From assembly GCF_001612685.1 (NCBI RefSeq), contig NZ_BDAY01000046.1, positions 1 to 64,000 on the forward strand: a DNA stretch of 64,000 nucleotides. The letters are read 5' to 3'. Of the stretch, positions 1 through 8,627 are shown one piece after another. Position 1 is the stretch's first letter, and each line of letters begins with the position of its first letter. The translations under genes and the position numbers were made by a program. Below the pieces are notes generated by a model. It made no database searches. It saw only the letters and a list, made by a program, of their open reading frames with translations, and was not told the origin of the DNA. The stretch comes from Nocardia altamirensis NBRC 108246 (GTDB lineage: Bacteria > Actinomycetota > Actinomycetes > Mycobacteriales > Mycobacteriaceae).

Positions 1-136
1 GCTGACCTCCGCAGTCGCTCACGCATCGTCTTGTCCCAGCCGGGTCACTTGGCTGTGCTCTCGTTTCGGGAGCATTCAAGATCAAAGACTCTGATTTGCG
101 CTCCTTCTGTGGATTCGCACTCGTTCTGGGCGTTCA

Positions 137-167
137 GAAGGGGTGCGGATGCACGGAAGGGGTGCGG
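137..167. repeat. Short direct repeat GAAGGGGTGCGG x2
   Basis: The 12-mer GAAGGGGTGCGG occurs at 137-148 and again at 156-167, a 19-nt period. It lies just beyond the 3' end of the minus-strand ESX-like operon. Nothing else was recognised in the first 189 bases. Function is unknown; it may be chance in a G-rich stretch. Confidence 0.35.
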
Positions 168-189
168 GTTTCGGGGATCGTTGTGGTTA

Positions 190-528
190 CTAGTTGTGTT
201 TGATGTCTGAATCGTCTGCTGGCTCGAGCTTCGTGATCTTCCCGGCTTGGTCGTCTTGCTGCTGGGTGAAGCTGGATACCGCGGTGTGTAGCGCGGTGCC
301 GATCTCTGTTGCTGCGGGGGCGGCTTCCTTGAGGCGGGCTTGGATGTACTCTGCTGCTTTTGTGTACGCGTTCCAGGTCCCGATGAACAGGGGGCCGAAC
401 TGCAGTTGCGAGTACTTCAGTTCATCGATCGACGTGGCTGCTTTGTTCAGAGCCGGCGACACTTGGTTGATCCAGGATTTGGATACCGTCTCGAGTGCGT
501 CGAGTTCTAACTTCAGATCCTTGGCCAT
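190..528 (-). CDS. EspC/WXG100-like small type VII secretion substrate
   Basis: This 112-residue, mostly helical protein has no signal peptide and no membrane segment. Size, helical hairpin character and a central Gly-Thr-Trp turn (around residues 49-51) between two Ala/Gln-rich helices resemble the EspC/WXG100-type partners that are exported by type VII (ESX) systems. This is a family-level impression, not an identified ortholog. It is the last gene of a minus-strand operon beginning at 2670, 54 nt after the lipoprotein gene. No EccC ATPase or other ESX core gene is near, so if it is exported it would have to use machinery encoded elsewhere. The start is the ATG at 528; the Shine-Dalgarno sequence is weak (GGATGA). 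Confidence 0.6.
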   Translation of the reverse strand: MAKDLKLELDALETVSKSWINQVSPALNKAATSIDELKYSQLQFGPLFIGTWNAYTKAAEYIQARLKEAAPAATEIGTALHTAVSSFTQQQDDQAGKITKLEPADDSDIKHN

Positions 529-582
529 GGCATCTCATCCCGTAGTAGTTCGTTCAATCCAGATGCTGATAGACAGGAGATA

Positions 583-1104
583 TCAGTCCGGGGGCTTGGG
601 GGTCCATATCGCAAACTCGGCTTCTCTGGACGGAGTGCCGTCCCACGGGTGAGCTTCGAAGTTTTCGTCGGTGATCAGGACGCGTTCCTTAGCGGCCACC
701 AGGCCACCCATGTTGTTCACGTCCAACACGGCCGTTCGTTGCCCGATTTCCGTCTTCTTCAACAGGTGGGCGACATCGGTCGCGATCGGGCGCAGGTGGT
801 CGGGGAGGGTCGGAGCCGGCATGCGGAAAGCCACAGTGACCCACAACTTCCCGGAATGTCGGCTCGACGGAGATGCGTACACATTGAAGTAGCAGGTACC
901 CGACGGAAGCTGCAGTTTGGCGAATTCCGCCGACAGGGACTTTGCATCAGGACCGCTCGCCTCTGCGGAGGGTGGGCACTTCTCTGCCGCTGCGGGCGGC
1001 TCTTGGATGCTCGAGATCGTCGTGTCCGGTTTCGGGCTGCAGCCAGCCAACGTACAGATGGCAGCGGCAAGAGCCGCAACTGTGGTGACTCGTGATGCGG
1101 TCAT
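583..1104 (-). CDS. Putative lipoprotein of the ESX-like operon
   Basis: The 173-residue product begins with a short basic segment, a hydrophobic stretch and the lipobox Leu-Ala-Gly-Cys, so it should be a lipid-anchored exported protein. The mature part has no domain I recognise. The ATG at 1104 is preferred over an upstream in-frame start at 1128. It overlaps the stop of the preceding gene as ATGA, which implies translational coupling, and it places the signal peptide at the true N-terminus. It sits between a WxG-type protein and an EspC-like protein, so a role in presenting or processing those proteins is possible but not shown. Confidence 0.7.
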   Translation of the reverse strand: MTASRVTTVAALAAAICTLAGCSPKPDTTISSIQEPPAAAEKCPPSAEASGPDAKSLSAEFAKLQLPSGTCYFNVYASPSSRHSGKLWVTVAFRMPAPTLPDHLRPIATDVAHLLKKTEIGQRTAVLDVNNMGGLVAAKERVLITDENFEAHPWDGTPSREAEFAIWTPKPPD

Positions 1105-1901
1105 TTGTCCTCGCCATCCAGATGCCAATCGTCATCCTTGTTGTCGAACTGTGTCTTGGCAGTGGTCGGCCAGACGTCCTTGCCGTCCTTGGAAATTCCA
1201 ATGCCGGTTGGATGTTTGATGAGATTGGTGAGCTCGTTCGACGCCTTGTACACCTTCGTCTCCACTTCGACGAATTTGGTGATCGCCTCTACGACGAGCT
1301 CGACGGCGGCGACAACGGCGTTGTTCAAATTATTGACCGTCCAGATGGCGGCAGCGCCCGCCGTTGCCGGTGTCTCCACCGCGAACGTTGCGACGTTGGC
1401 GATGATCGTTGCCAGCTTGTTGACGATCAGCGTATACAGCCCGCGGCCTTCTTCGGCGACGACCAGCAGCTCGTCGTGGATCTTTTCGCACATCGACCGC
1501 ATCGTCTGCATTGCGGTTTGCTGACCTTCTTTGGTGGTCTTGTAGGCCTTATAGGCGCTGCCGTCCCATCGTCCTTCGAGATTTACATCGCGGTTGTTCG
1601 AGAAGCCATAAGCATTTCCGACTTCGGTGCCGACTACCTGCCACTTCGACGCATAGTCGACGAACAACCAAGGAGCCCACATACCCTCAGTGGCTTCCTC
1701 GAGCTTCTTGAACAGCACCTTCAGCTTGTCCTGAATATCATCCCTGACATCGGTCACGATCACCCACGCCGGGTAGGAAAACCATTTGAGATCGTCAACC
1801 GTGTCATTGATCGTGTCAGGAACCTTCTTTACTTCCGCGAGCTTCGTTTCGTAATCTTTCCTGAGCTTTTCAAGAACTTCTGTGGTCAGATTATCGCCCA
1901 T
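1101..1901 (-). CDS. WxG-motif protein, likely ESX-associated
   Basis: This 266-residue protein carries a Trp-Asp-Gly motif near residue 116 followed by an Ala-Tyr-Lys-Ala-Tyr helix, which is the arrangement seen at the turn of WXG100/PPE-like helical hairpins. A more hydrophobic helical region follows (about residues 150-200: Ile/Val/Ala-rich), and the C-terminus is Asp/Lys-rich and probably disordered. It is longer than a classical WXG100 protein (about 100 residues). The start codon is the ATG at 1901, 16 nt after the stop of the upstream gene, and the 3' end overlaps the lipoprotein start by four bases. I infer a type VII secretion substrate or partner; the precise family is not identified. 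Confidence 0.6.
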   Translation of the reverse strand: MGDNLTTEVLEKLRKDYETKLAEVKKVPDTINDTVDDLKWFSYPAWVIVTDVRDDIQDKLKVLFKKLEEATEGMWAPWLFVDYASKWQVVGTEVGNAYGFSNNRDVNLEGRWDGSAYKAYKTTKEGQQTAMQTMRSMCEKIHDELLVVAEEGRGLYTLIVNKLATIIANVATFAVETPATAGAAAIWTVNNLNNAVVAAVELVVEAITKFVEVETKVYKASNELTNLIKHPTGIGISKDGKDVWPTTAKTQFDNKDDDWHLDGEDK

Positions 1902-1917
1902 TACACATCCCCACTCA

Positions 1918-2670
1918 TCAAGACTCGTTCCTCAGCAGATACCGTTCGTGCTCGACCACGCGACCTGCCAGCTCTTCGGTGGACTCTTGATCGAGGTAGA
2001 CGTCTCGGACGACCTCGGGTCGCTTGGCCCGCACCTGGGTGCAGCAGTCGAGAATGTCTTGCGCGATGTAGTTCGGGTCGATCGACGCGGCCCAATTCGG
2101 ATCCAGTTTGATCGCAACGAGTTTCGACAGGGTCGCGGTTACGGTCAGCGTCGGTTCGCCGTGCGCGTTGTATCCCGGCCCGTGCACCGTGTACGGATGC
2201 TCGATATACAGGTGGTCGTAGAGTTCGCGGAACTCGTCATAGGTGCGGGTGCGCAACAGCAGTGGCGTGGCGTCGCGGAGCGAGGGGATGGTTGTCGGCG
2301 GCAGCGTCCTGGCCTCGATCAGGCGAGCCGCCAGCTCGACCACCGCGTAGTCGTAGGCGTCCATGATCGACTTCGCGTATTGCGGCGGCTCGTAGGTGTT
2401 CTGCCAACTGCGGCCGAACTTGATGCTTGTCGGGAGACGGTCGAGGCCGACAACCACGTCTACCAGGGCAGGCTTCGACGGCGGCGTGATACCGGCCGCG
2501 GCGAAGCGGGACTCCGGCGCGCTCGGTGCCTGCTGCGGAGCCGGGCTCGGCGGAGGCGGCGGCGTAACGGGCGGCGGCGGTGCGGGCGTGGATCTGGATT
2601 GCGGGGCGAGTGGCTCCTCGTCCCAGAACTCATCCGGATCGTCGTAATGGTTGTAGAAGCCTTTCGCCAT
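1918..2670 (-). CDS. Proline-rich protein with YbaB/EspL-like C-terminal half
   Basis: The first gene of the minus-strand operon encodes 250 residues. Residues about 20-50 are a Pro/Ala/Ser-rich linker. The C-terminal half contains a segment (about 190-225) that follows the pattern of YbaB/EbfC-fold proteins: an alternating beta strand ending in an Ile-Lys-Leu-Asp-Pro step, then an Asp-Pro and a helix. EspL of mycobacterial ESX-1 has that fold, which fits the neighbouring WxG and EspC-like genes. The ATG at 2670 is chosen over the GTG directly before it because a GAGGTG sequence lies six bases upstream of the ATG. The YbaB assignment is by pattern and should be read as tentative. Confidence 0.55.
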   Translation of the reverse strand: MAKGFYNHYDDPDEFWDEEPLAPQSRSTPAPPPPVTPPPPPSPAPQQAPSAPESRFAAAGITPPSKPALVDVVVGLDRLPTSIKFGRSWQNTYEPPQYAKSIMDAYDYAVVELAARLIEARTLPPTTIPSLRDATPLLLRTRTYDEFRELYDHLYIEHPYTVHGPGYNAHGEPTLTVTATLSKLVAIKLDPNWAASIDPNYIAQDILDCCTQVRAKRPEVVRDVYLDQESTEELAGRVVEHERYLLRNES

Positions 2671-3115
2671 CACCGCACCTCACTGCAAGCGCCGGCCGCT
2701 GATGCGGACAGCATTCTCTTCCCACGAATCAGCATCAAACCCCCATTCGAGTAACCCACCCACCGCTCCGGCGGCCGAACTCACCCTGTCCGGCGTCATT
2801 CGGTTTGTCAAATGGGCAGTTCACGCAGATGTCGCCCTATTCGACAGCTGGCATGGGAACAACGGCAAGCGCCACAACAACTCCCGCCCGTGTGACCGGT
2901 CTGCGCACCGCCGGTGCAGTGGACTGCCAATTTTCTTTGCCGGATTTGGCAGTGCGGTATCGCGGAGGTAGTGCACGGGAGTACCAAACTTCTCCGCCAC
3001 CATCTCTCTGTGCGTAATCGAACGCACAATGCTGCGTCGATCATGCCGCGAAGCCCTATGACTGACCGAGCTTTTCGTGCAGCCAGGCCCGACTCTCAGC
3101 TGCTCCCGCGCGCCC
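2671..3115. other. Intergenic stretch, no gene seen
   Basis: About 445 bases lie between the divergently transcribed ESX-like operon and the promoter of the YbaK/XRE operon. Short open frames on both strands show no recognisable protein, biased composition or good ribosome binding site. The ESX-like operon promoter should lie near its right of 2670, but no convincing -35/-10 pair stands out. Confidence 0.4.
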
Positions 3116-3171
3116 TTGCTTCGCCGACGCCGTCCAGTATAGTAGGCGTATGTGTTCAGTTTACTGAACAC
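3116..3171 (+). promoter_or_regulatory. Promoter and dyad operator of the YbaK-XRE operon
   Basis: A TTGCTT hexamer (3116-3121), a 16-base spacer and TATAGT (3138-3143) make a plausible sigma-70-type promoter. Immediately downstream is the dyad GTGTTCAGTTTACTGAACAC (3152-3171), with perfect 9-base arms around a TT centre, thirty bases before the ATG at 3201. Its place over the expected transcription start fits a repressor site. The XRE/cupin regulator encoded by the second gene of the operon is the obvious candidate to bind it. That assignment is inference. Confidence 0.65.
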
Positions 3172-3200
3172 TAAGTCTCTGCCGACGGAGGAAGGTCCGC

Positions 3201-3695
3201 ATGACCCTGAGTGACCCCTACCAACGCCTCATCGATTTCCTCGACGCCGGCCAAGCGAAGTACCGGCTGATCGACCACGCACCGGAGGGCCGGACCGACC
3301 TGGTGAGCCCTATGCGCGGAAACGACCTGCACGACGCGGCGAAATGCATGGTCGTGATGGTGAAGATCGGCAAGAAGTCGAAGCGCTACGTGCTGGCCGT
3401 GGTGCCTGGCGACGCGAAGGTCGACCTCACGGCGGTCCGCGACCTCTTCGACGGCACCTACGTCTCCTTCGCGACACCCGAGATCGCCGAAAATCTCGCC
3501 GGGTCAGTTGCAGGCACCATCCTGCCCTTCACTTTTCACCCCGACCTCGAACTCATCGCCGACCCTGGACTGCTCGACGCCCAAGAACTGTACTTCAACG
3601 CCGCTCGGCTCGATCGCTCAATGGCGTTGCGCACCAGCGACTATCAGGCATTGGCGCAGCCACGCACGGAGAAGATCGCGCAGTACGAACCATGA
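3201..3695 (+). CDS. YbaK/aminoacyl-tRNA deacylase-domain protein
   Basis: This 164-residue protein matches the YbaK / prolyl-tRNA-associated editing fold throughout. It has the early Ala-Lys-Cys-Met-Val-Val strand, the Lys-Lys-Ser-Lys-Arg-Tyr-Val-Leu-Ala-Val-Val-Pro-Gly strand with the conserved glycine, and a Gly-Ser-Val-Ala-Gly-Thr-Ile-Leu-Pro-Phe loop in the substrate region. Family members hydrolyse mischarged tRNAs in trans (Cys-tRNAPro, Ala-tRNAPro and relatives); which tRNA is edited here cannot be read from sequence. A strong GGAGGAAGG ribosome site precedes the ATG. The stop overlaps the next gene as ATGA, so translation with the XRE/cupin regulator should be coupled. Confidence 0.8.
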   Translation: MTLSDPYQRLIDFLDAGQAKYRLIDHAPEGRTDLVSPMRGNDLHDAAKCMVVMVKIGKKSKRYVLAVVPGDAKVDLTAVRDLFDGTYVSFATPEIAENLAGSVAGTILPFTFHPDLELIADPGLLDAQELYFNAARLDRSMALRTSDYQALAQPRTEKIAQYEP

Positions 3696-4267
3696 CCGAG
3701 CCGGAAAGCGGCACCCAGCTCGACGGCGCAGGCGCGGCGATCGGCGGGCAGATCCGCAGAATGCGGGAAGCCAGGGGCATGTCGGCGGCCGAACTCGCCC
3801 GCCAGTCGGGCATCAGCAAAGCGACGTTGTCCACGCTGGAATCCGGCGCGGGCAATCCGCGCATCGACACCCTGTCCGCCATCGCGGTGGCGCTGCGACT
3901 TCCGCTCGGCGACCTCATCGTCGCGACGGCGCCCACCCATGCCGTGATCCGGCCAGGCACCGGCGAGCCGGAGTACAGCAAACAGGAACTCCTCCAGCGC
4001 GTCGGGGCAGGCGCGTCCGTCGAGATCTGGCGAATCCGAATCCGCCGGGCGGGCAACAGAATTGACAGCCCGGCGCATTCCGTCGGCACGGTGGAGCACC
4101 TGCACCTCGCCAGCGGCGGTCTGCGCGTCGGCGCCGTCGACGCTCCCACTGAGGTGACCGCAGGGGATTTCGTGGTCTTCGGCGCCGACGTTCCGCACTT
4201 CTATGAGGCGACGACGGACAACGTCGAGGCGGTGCTGGTCATGACCTACCCGGTAACCGTCTGGTAG
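3692..4267 (+). CDS. XRE-family regulator with C-terminal cupin domain
   Basis: The 191-residue protein has an N-terminal lambda-repressor-type helix-turn-helix (about residues 13-68), in which a run of Ala-Glu-Leu-Ala-Arg-Gln-Ser-Gly-Ile-Ser is the recognition region, and a C-terminal cupin beta-barrel (about 110-185). In this family the cupin senses a small ligand and the HTH represses nearby metabolic or amino-acid genes. The ATG at 3692 overlaps the YbaK stop, and the long in-frame extension upstream lies inside that gene and is not translated by this reading. The dyad at 3152-3171 is the likely autoregulatory site. The stop faces the acyl-CoA carboxyltransferase gene, 19 bases away. Confidence 0.85.
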   Translation: MTEPESGTQLDGAGAAIGGQIRRMREARGMSAAELARQSGISKATLSTLESGAGNPRIDTLSAIAVALRLPLGDLIVATAPTHAVIRPGTGEPEYSKQELLQRVGAGASVEIWRIRIRRAGNRIDSPAHSVGTVEHLHLASGGLRVGAVDAPTEVTAGDFVVFGADVPHFYEATTDNVEAVLVMTYPVTVW

Positions 4268-4286
4268 ACAGTCGGTTTCGGGGCAC

Positions 4287-5864
4287 TCACATCGGATACA
4301 CCGAATGCTTGCGCGGATTGAACTCCGGCTTGACCGGCGGCTTGTCGCGCAACAAGCGCAGCGCCTGTCGGATTTCCAGACGAGTACGGGCAGGTTCGAT
4401 GACAGCATCGATATAGCCGCGTTCGGCGGCGATCCACGGGGTGGCGATCGTCTCGTTGTAATGGTTGACCATGAACTCGCGTGCGCCGGCCCGCTGCTCC
4501 GGCGGTAGCGCCGCCAACTGCCGCTTGCCGATGAGGTCGACCGCGCTTTCCGCGCCGATCACCGCGATCCGGGCGGTCGGCCAGGCGAAGCTGATATCGG
4601 CGCCGACCTGCCGGGCCGCCATCATGCCGTAGGCGCCGCCGTACGACTTGCGCACCACGAGGTTGATGATCGGCACCGTTGCCTCGATGATCGCGCGAGG
4701 GACGCGGCCGCCGCGGATGATCACGCCGTTGGCTTCCTGGTCGAGGCCGGGCAGCACGCCAGGGGTGTCGACGACGAACACGAGCGGAATGTTGAACGCG
4801 TCGCAGAGCCGGATGAAGTAGGTCGACTTGTCCGAGCAGGCCGCGTCGATCGACCCGCCGAGCACCAACGGCTGGTTCGCGATCACTCCGACCGGAAGGC
4901 CGTCGACCCGAGCGAATCCGGTGATCAGATTCGGCGCGAACGCGGTGCGGACCTCGTGGAACGCGCCGTCGTCGAAGATGCGAAGCAGGATCTCGTGCAT
5001 GTCGTAGCCGGAGCGGTCGGAATCCGGGATGATCCGCTCGAGTTCCCGATCGCTGGCCGTGATCTCCGGCTCCAGGCCGGGATTCACCAACACCGGCTGC
5101 TCGAGGCAGCTCGTCGGCATGTAGCTCAGGTACTGGCGGGCCCACTCGTAGGCGTCCTGCTCGGTGTCGGCCACGTGATGCAGGGTGCCGCGCTTGGCTT
5201 GAACCTCGGCGCCACCGAGCTCCTCGGCCGTGATGTCCTCACCGTTGACGGCTTTGATCACCTCGGGACCGGTGACGAACATGTACGAATCCCGGGTGCC
5301 GATGAGCACGTCGGTGTTGATCGGCCCGTACACCGAACCCGCGGCGCACTTGCCGAGAATGATCGACACCTGCGGCACATAGCCGGACAGCTTCTCCAGC
5401 ACGCGGGAAATATCACCGAACGACGCGATCGACCCCACCGCGTCCTGGATCCGCGCACCACCGGAATCGTTGATCGTCACCACCGGGCAGGCGTTGTCGA
5501 ACGCGAACTGCAATGCCCGCATGAACTTGCGCGCCGAGGTCACTCCGACCGACCCGCCGTACACGGTCTGGTCGTGGGCGATGATCACCACCGGACGACC
5601 GCCGATCAACCCTCGACCGGTGACCAACCCGTCACCGTAGAGGGCGTCCGATTGTTCGGGCTGACGAGCCAACGCGCTGGTCTCGATGAATGTCCCACGG
5701 TCGAGCAGCATGTGCACTCGCTCGCGGACACTCGGAATACCCTTCTTCTCCCGCTTGGCAATACCGCCTTCACCTGCGGGTTCCTCAGCGATTGCCAGGA
5801 TCTTGACCAGTTCATCCAGCTTCGCCTGGGTACCTACCACGCTTGCCGCCACCTTCCTCACCAA
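4287..5864 (-). CDS. Acyl-CoA carboxylase carboxyltransferase (beta) subunit
   Basis: The protein (up to 525 residues) is a full-length crotonase-fold carboxyltransferase of the PccB/AccD family. It transfers the carboxyl group from biotin to an acyl-CoA. Both oxyanion-hole glycine pairs are present: Gly-Gly-Ala-Arg-Ile-Gln in the N-terminal half, and Tyr-Gly-Gly-Ala-Tyr-Gly in the C-terminal half after the Asp-Thr-Pro-Gly-Val-Leu-Pro-Gly stretch. It ends in the customary short basic tail before Met. Acetyl versus propionyl preference is not assigned. The listed start is TTG. A GTG at 5840 preceded by AGGAAGG about ten bases away is an equally good candidate, so the first eight residues are uncertain. 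No biotin-carboxylase gene is adjacent, so the alpha subunit must come from elsewhere. Confidence 0.9.
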   Translation of the reverse strand: MVRKVAASVVGTQAKLDELVKILAIAEEPAGEGGIAKREKKGIPSVRERVHMLLDRGTFIETSALARQPEQSDALYGDGLVTGRGLIGGRPVVIIAHDQTVYGGSVGVTSARKFMRALQFAFDNACPVVTINDSGGARIQDAVGSIASFGDISRVLEKLSGYVPQVSIILGKCAAGSVYGPINTDVLIGTRDSYMFVTGPEVIKAVNGEDITAEELGGAEVQAKRGTLHHVADTEQDAYEWARQYLSYMPTSCLEQPVLVNPGLEPEITASDRELERIIPDSDRSGYDMHEILLRIFDDGAFHEVRTAFAPNLITGFARVDGLPVGVIANQPLVLGGSIDAACSDKSTYFIRLCDAFNIPLVFVVDTPGVLPGLDQEANGVIIRGGRVPRAIIEATVPIINLVVRKSYGGAYGMMAARQVGADISFAWPTARIAVIGAESAVDLIGKRQLAALPPEQRAGAREFMVNHYNETIATPWIAAERGYIDAVIEPARTRLEIRQALRLLRDKPPVKPEFNPRKHSVYPM

Positions 5865-6291
5865 CTGTCGTGCTCACGCGACGGTAAGCGGTGTAGCGGC
5901 AAGAACGCGATAACGGAAGCCAGATGCGGGACAGGTCACAGTTCGCGACGTGTTCCTATGGATTCGCCAACAGGTCGTGGCCGAGCATCCGGCTGCCTCC
6001 GCGCGCGTCACACTGCCCGCGTGAGTGACCTTGTCATCCGGGCGACGGGCCATGAAGATCTCTTGGCTGTCTTCACAATCCACGATCTACTCAAATCCGG
6101 CGGGACTCCTCGTCGGTCTGCGGCGGTAAGAGGCAGGCCACCGACCGTGCGCACCGCCTCTGCACCTCGCTGAGGTTCGAGTCGGAGCCCGACGGGTCGA
6201 CATCGACCTGGGATCGCCACAGCAACCTGAATCTCGAACTGCGGCAAGGATATCCGTGACGTGCGGGATGCGCTGACCATCGAAGGCCATG
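5865..6291. other. Intergenic stretch, no gene seen
   Basis: About 430 bases separate the carboxyltransferase start from the DoxX-like gene. Short minus-strand frames cross it, but none has a recognisable family, a good ribosome site or convincing composition. The promoter of the carboxyltransferase gene is expected at the left edge. Confidence 0.4.
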
Positions 6292-6642
6292 TCACATCGA
6301 GAGAATGCGCAACACCAGCGCCGCCGCCGCGAGCGCGAGCGCCACGATCGGGGCCGCGATATTGCCCCAGTCCTTGCCTTTGACGTGGAATCCGATGGCC
6401 AGGCCGAAATACAGGATCAGTCCGATCGCGGCGGCAATCCCGATCGGCGCCAACCACAGCCCGGCCACCAATCCGGCAGCCCCGGCCAACAACACCGCTG
6501 CCAGCGGGTTCAGCCAGCTGTCCGGAACACCGAGTTTCGCGTACGAATCCACGATCCGCGAGTTACGAGTGATCTTGAAGATCGCGGAATTGATCAAGAA
6601 GGCAGCGATCAGCACCGAAACGACCACAGTAGCGATAAACAC
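6292..6642 (-). CDS. DoxX-like small membrane protein
   Basis: This 116-residue integral membrane protein has four hydrophobic segments (about residues 2-22, 45-66, 68-88 and 93-113). The conserved-looking Gly-Val-Pro-Asp-Ser-Trp-Leu-Asn-Pro-Leu after the first helix is typical of the DoxX-like group. Family members sit in the cytoplasmic membrane and some associate with redox or thiol-stress enzymes. Nothing here fixes a partner. It is transcribed alone, or with the gene starting at 7456 that ends 94 bases upstream. Confidence 0.75.
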   Translation of the reverse strand: MFIATVVVSVLIAAFLINSAIFKITRNSRIVDSYAKLGVPDSWLNPLAAVLLAGAAGLVAGLWLAPIGIAAAIGLILYFGLAIGFHVKGKDWGNIAAPIVALALAAAALVLRILSM

Positions 6643-6736
6643 GGCGTCTCCTCGATTGCCATCGCGGACAACTCAACTCACTGTAGGCCACCGCCCTTGA
6701 CCCGGCGCGCCGTTCGGCCTCCTCGCCTGCGGATGC

Positions 6737-7456
6737 TCAACGGGCGATACCGAGGTCATGGACGAGATGGTGGTACGCGGTGTCGAGCGGAACATCGACG
6801 GCGTACCAAGCCGCAGGCCGATCGTCGTCGCGAGGGCACCAGGCGGTCGCGATGCACAGCCGGGCCACCTCGGTGGTGTGCAGGCCGGGCAGCAGCCACG
6901 TGATCCGAGCCGGATCTGCGTACCGCACACCGTATTCGGCGGTTTCGTCCTCGTCGGTCGGCAGCAGGCGCGCCCAGCGACCAGGCATCAGCCGACCGTC
7001 CGCCGCCTGCATCGCGAGCAGTTCGGCATCGGGCCCGCCGACCGACACCATGAAATGCGAGTTCTCCACACTCACCGCAGCGAGGCATTCGGCGGAGTCG
7101 CGACCGCTGAACGCATCCGCGGGAAGATCGGTCAGCTCGGTCGAGACGACCAGTCCCGGCACCGGTGTACGTGCCTGCACCTGCCAGATCCCGGCCCACA
7201 CCGGGACGGGTGCGCCGCCGTCCCACGGCTGGATGTCGATGCTGCCGATCAGCAGATCGACCGCTGCGCTGTCATGCCGCCACCGATGCAGATGCGTCCC
7301 ATTCGGTAAGCACCACAAGGCATCTGGCTCAGCAGGTAGTACTTCCGTGCCCAGCGTGACCGAGAATCCGACAGTGCCGAGTGGCGTGTCGATCACGGCC
7401 GGGTGACGCTCTGCCTGAGCCAGCTGGTCAGTGGGAAGCATTCGCCCATCATGCAT
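6737..7456 (-). CDS. Conserved-looking protein of unknown function
   Basis: The 239-residue product is soluble, acidic and rich in Trp and His, with no signal peptide or membrane segment. I do not recognise a domain. Codon usage is normal for the region, and the gene is the only good frame there. It precedes the DoxX-like gene on the same strand and lies downstream of the membrane/secreted gene group ending at 7591, so it could be in either transcription unit. Confidence 0.55.
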   Translation of the reverse strand: MHDGRMLPTDQLAQAERHPAVIDTPLGTVGFSVTLGTEVLPAEPDALWCLPNGTHLHRWRHDSAAVDLLIGSIDIQPWDGGAPVPVWAGIWQVQARTPVPGLVVSTELTDLPADAFSGRDSAECLAAVSVENSHFMVSVGGPDAELLAMQAADGRLMPGRWARLLPTDEDETAEYGVRYADPARITWLLPGLHTTEVARLCIATAWCPRDDDRPAAWYAVDVPLDTAYHHLVHDLGIAR

Positions 7457-7590
7457 GTCCGAGTTTGCCGCGACTCGGTCGGCCGACGCTGTCCGCTGTC
7501 AGCGATGCGATTCCGTCCCCTCCCGCGGAACCGCATCGCTGGGATACGGAGGTCGACGTCCTGGCGGCATCGGCCGATTCCGGGGCGTGC

Positions 7591-8433
7591 TCAGGGTTTT
7601 GGGGCGGTTGTCTGGAGGTCGGTGCATACGGTGTACCGACGTGTGGTGTGCGTATAACCTCCGTTCGGGCACATGCTCGTGGTGGTGGCGTCGGTGATCA
7701 CGGCACTCGGGCGTTGTGCGCCCTTGGTGTCACATGGTGCGGCGGCGGCTCCGTCGGCATCGATTTTCAGGCATTTCGACGAGGTCCAGTTGTAATCGAG
7801 ACACAATGCTGCCGCGTCCGTTTCATTCGCCGAGAAATATCGTTGATCGATATCTTTCGGGCATTGTTCGGGCTGGTCGACGACGGCGATGACTCGATAG
7901 CCTGCGGAGGAATCTGTACATCCGGTTGTTGTTGCCCGAGGACTGTTTCCTTCCGTCGGCGACAGCGTCACGCAATCTCCCGGGGCTGCGGTCCCCGATA
8001 TCGCCGACGTGCGGTCGATCTTTTGCGCGGCGCTCAGTGCTGCCGCATCGAAGGTGGCCGGCATTGCCTGTCGGGTATCCCAGGTCGGGCCGTTGCTGAG
8101 CGACCACAACCCGAAGGCGATACCGACGATCGCGCACACGACGCTCACGGCGGTACGGCGGGATCGTACGTCGGTCAGAACCGTGAGCAGGACCGCGCAA
8201 CCGAGACCGCTCAACACGACCGACCACACCATCGACCCGTACTTGGGGTTCGCGTCACTGTCGGTGATCCGCATGATGACAGCGGCGATGGTGACGAGAA
8301 CCAGCGCCGAGGCGATGGGCCGCCAGAACGACGGCACCTCGGCGAAGTCGGGCCAACTCCCGGTCCTGACCCGAGCGATGAGGGCGGCGACGAGAATCGC
8401 GGCGACGAATGCGACGAATGCGACGGTAGGCAT
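7591..8433 (-). CDS. Membrane protein with LppU-like cysteine-rich extracellular domain
   Basis: The 280-residue protein has four N-terminal hydrophobic segments (about residues 1-20, 40-58, 70-90 and 95-112) followed by a secreted domain with paired cysteines. Its pattern, Gly-Asp-Cys-Val, then Gly-Cys, then a Tyr-Arg-Val-Ile-Ala-Val-Val strand, then Cys-Pro and a late Cys-Leu, resembles the LppU/SCO3897-type domain of actinobacterial lipoproteins and membrane proteins, whose function is unclear. The start codon overlaps the stop of the preceding 62-residue gene as TAATG, so the two are translated together. Confidence 0.55.
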   Translation of the reverse strand: MPTVAFVAFVAAILVAALIARVRTGSWPDFAEVPSFWRPIASALVLVTIAAVIMRITDSDANPKYGSMVWSVVLSGLGCAVLLTVLTDVRSRRTAVSVVCAIVGIAFGLWSLSNGPTWDTRQAMPATFDAAALSAAQKIDRTSAISGTAAPGDCVTLSPTEGNSPRATTTGCTDSSAGYRVIAVVDQPEQCPKDIDQRYFSANETDAAALCLDYNWTSSKCLKIDADGAAAAPCDTKGAQRPSAVITDATTTSMCPNGGYTHTTRRYTVCTDLQTTAPKP

Positions 8434-8621
8434 TACTGGCCCCTGACTTTTCGGAACAATGCCACGAGGCCGATGCCGGCGGCCACGATCAATGCGATCG
8501 TCAACGGCACGTCTTCCGATGCGGCAACGCGCGGATTCAGGAACAGCAGTGTTGCGAAGCTGAGGAATACGGCAACAATGAGAATTCGATCTCTGGTGCG
8601 GTCGTGACCATTCATGTTCAT
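8433..8621 (-). CDS. Small two-helix membrane protein
   Basis: This 62-residue protein has a basic N-terminus and two hydrophobic helices (about residues 13-30 and 39-56) and ends in Lys/Arg. No family is recognised. The stop TAA overlaps the start of the next gene, and the gene begins six bases after the stop of the secreted proline-rich protein gene. It therefore looks like the second member of a compact three-gene unit (8628-9584, this gene, 7591-8433). Confidence 0.6.
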   Translation of the reverse strand: MNMNGHDRTRDRILIVAVFLSFATLLFLNPRVAASEDVPLTIALIVAAGIGLVALFRKVRGQ

Positions 8622-8627
8622 CTCCCT

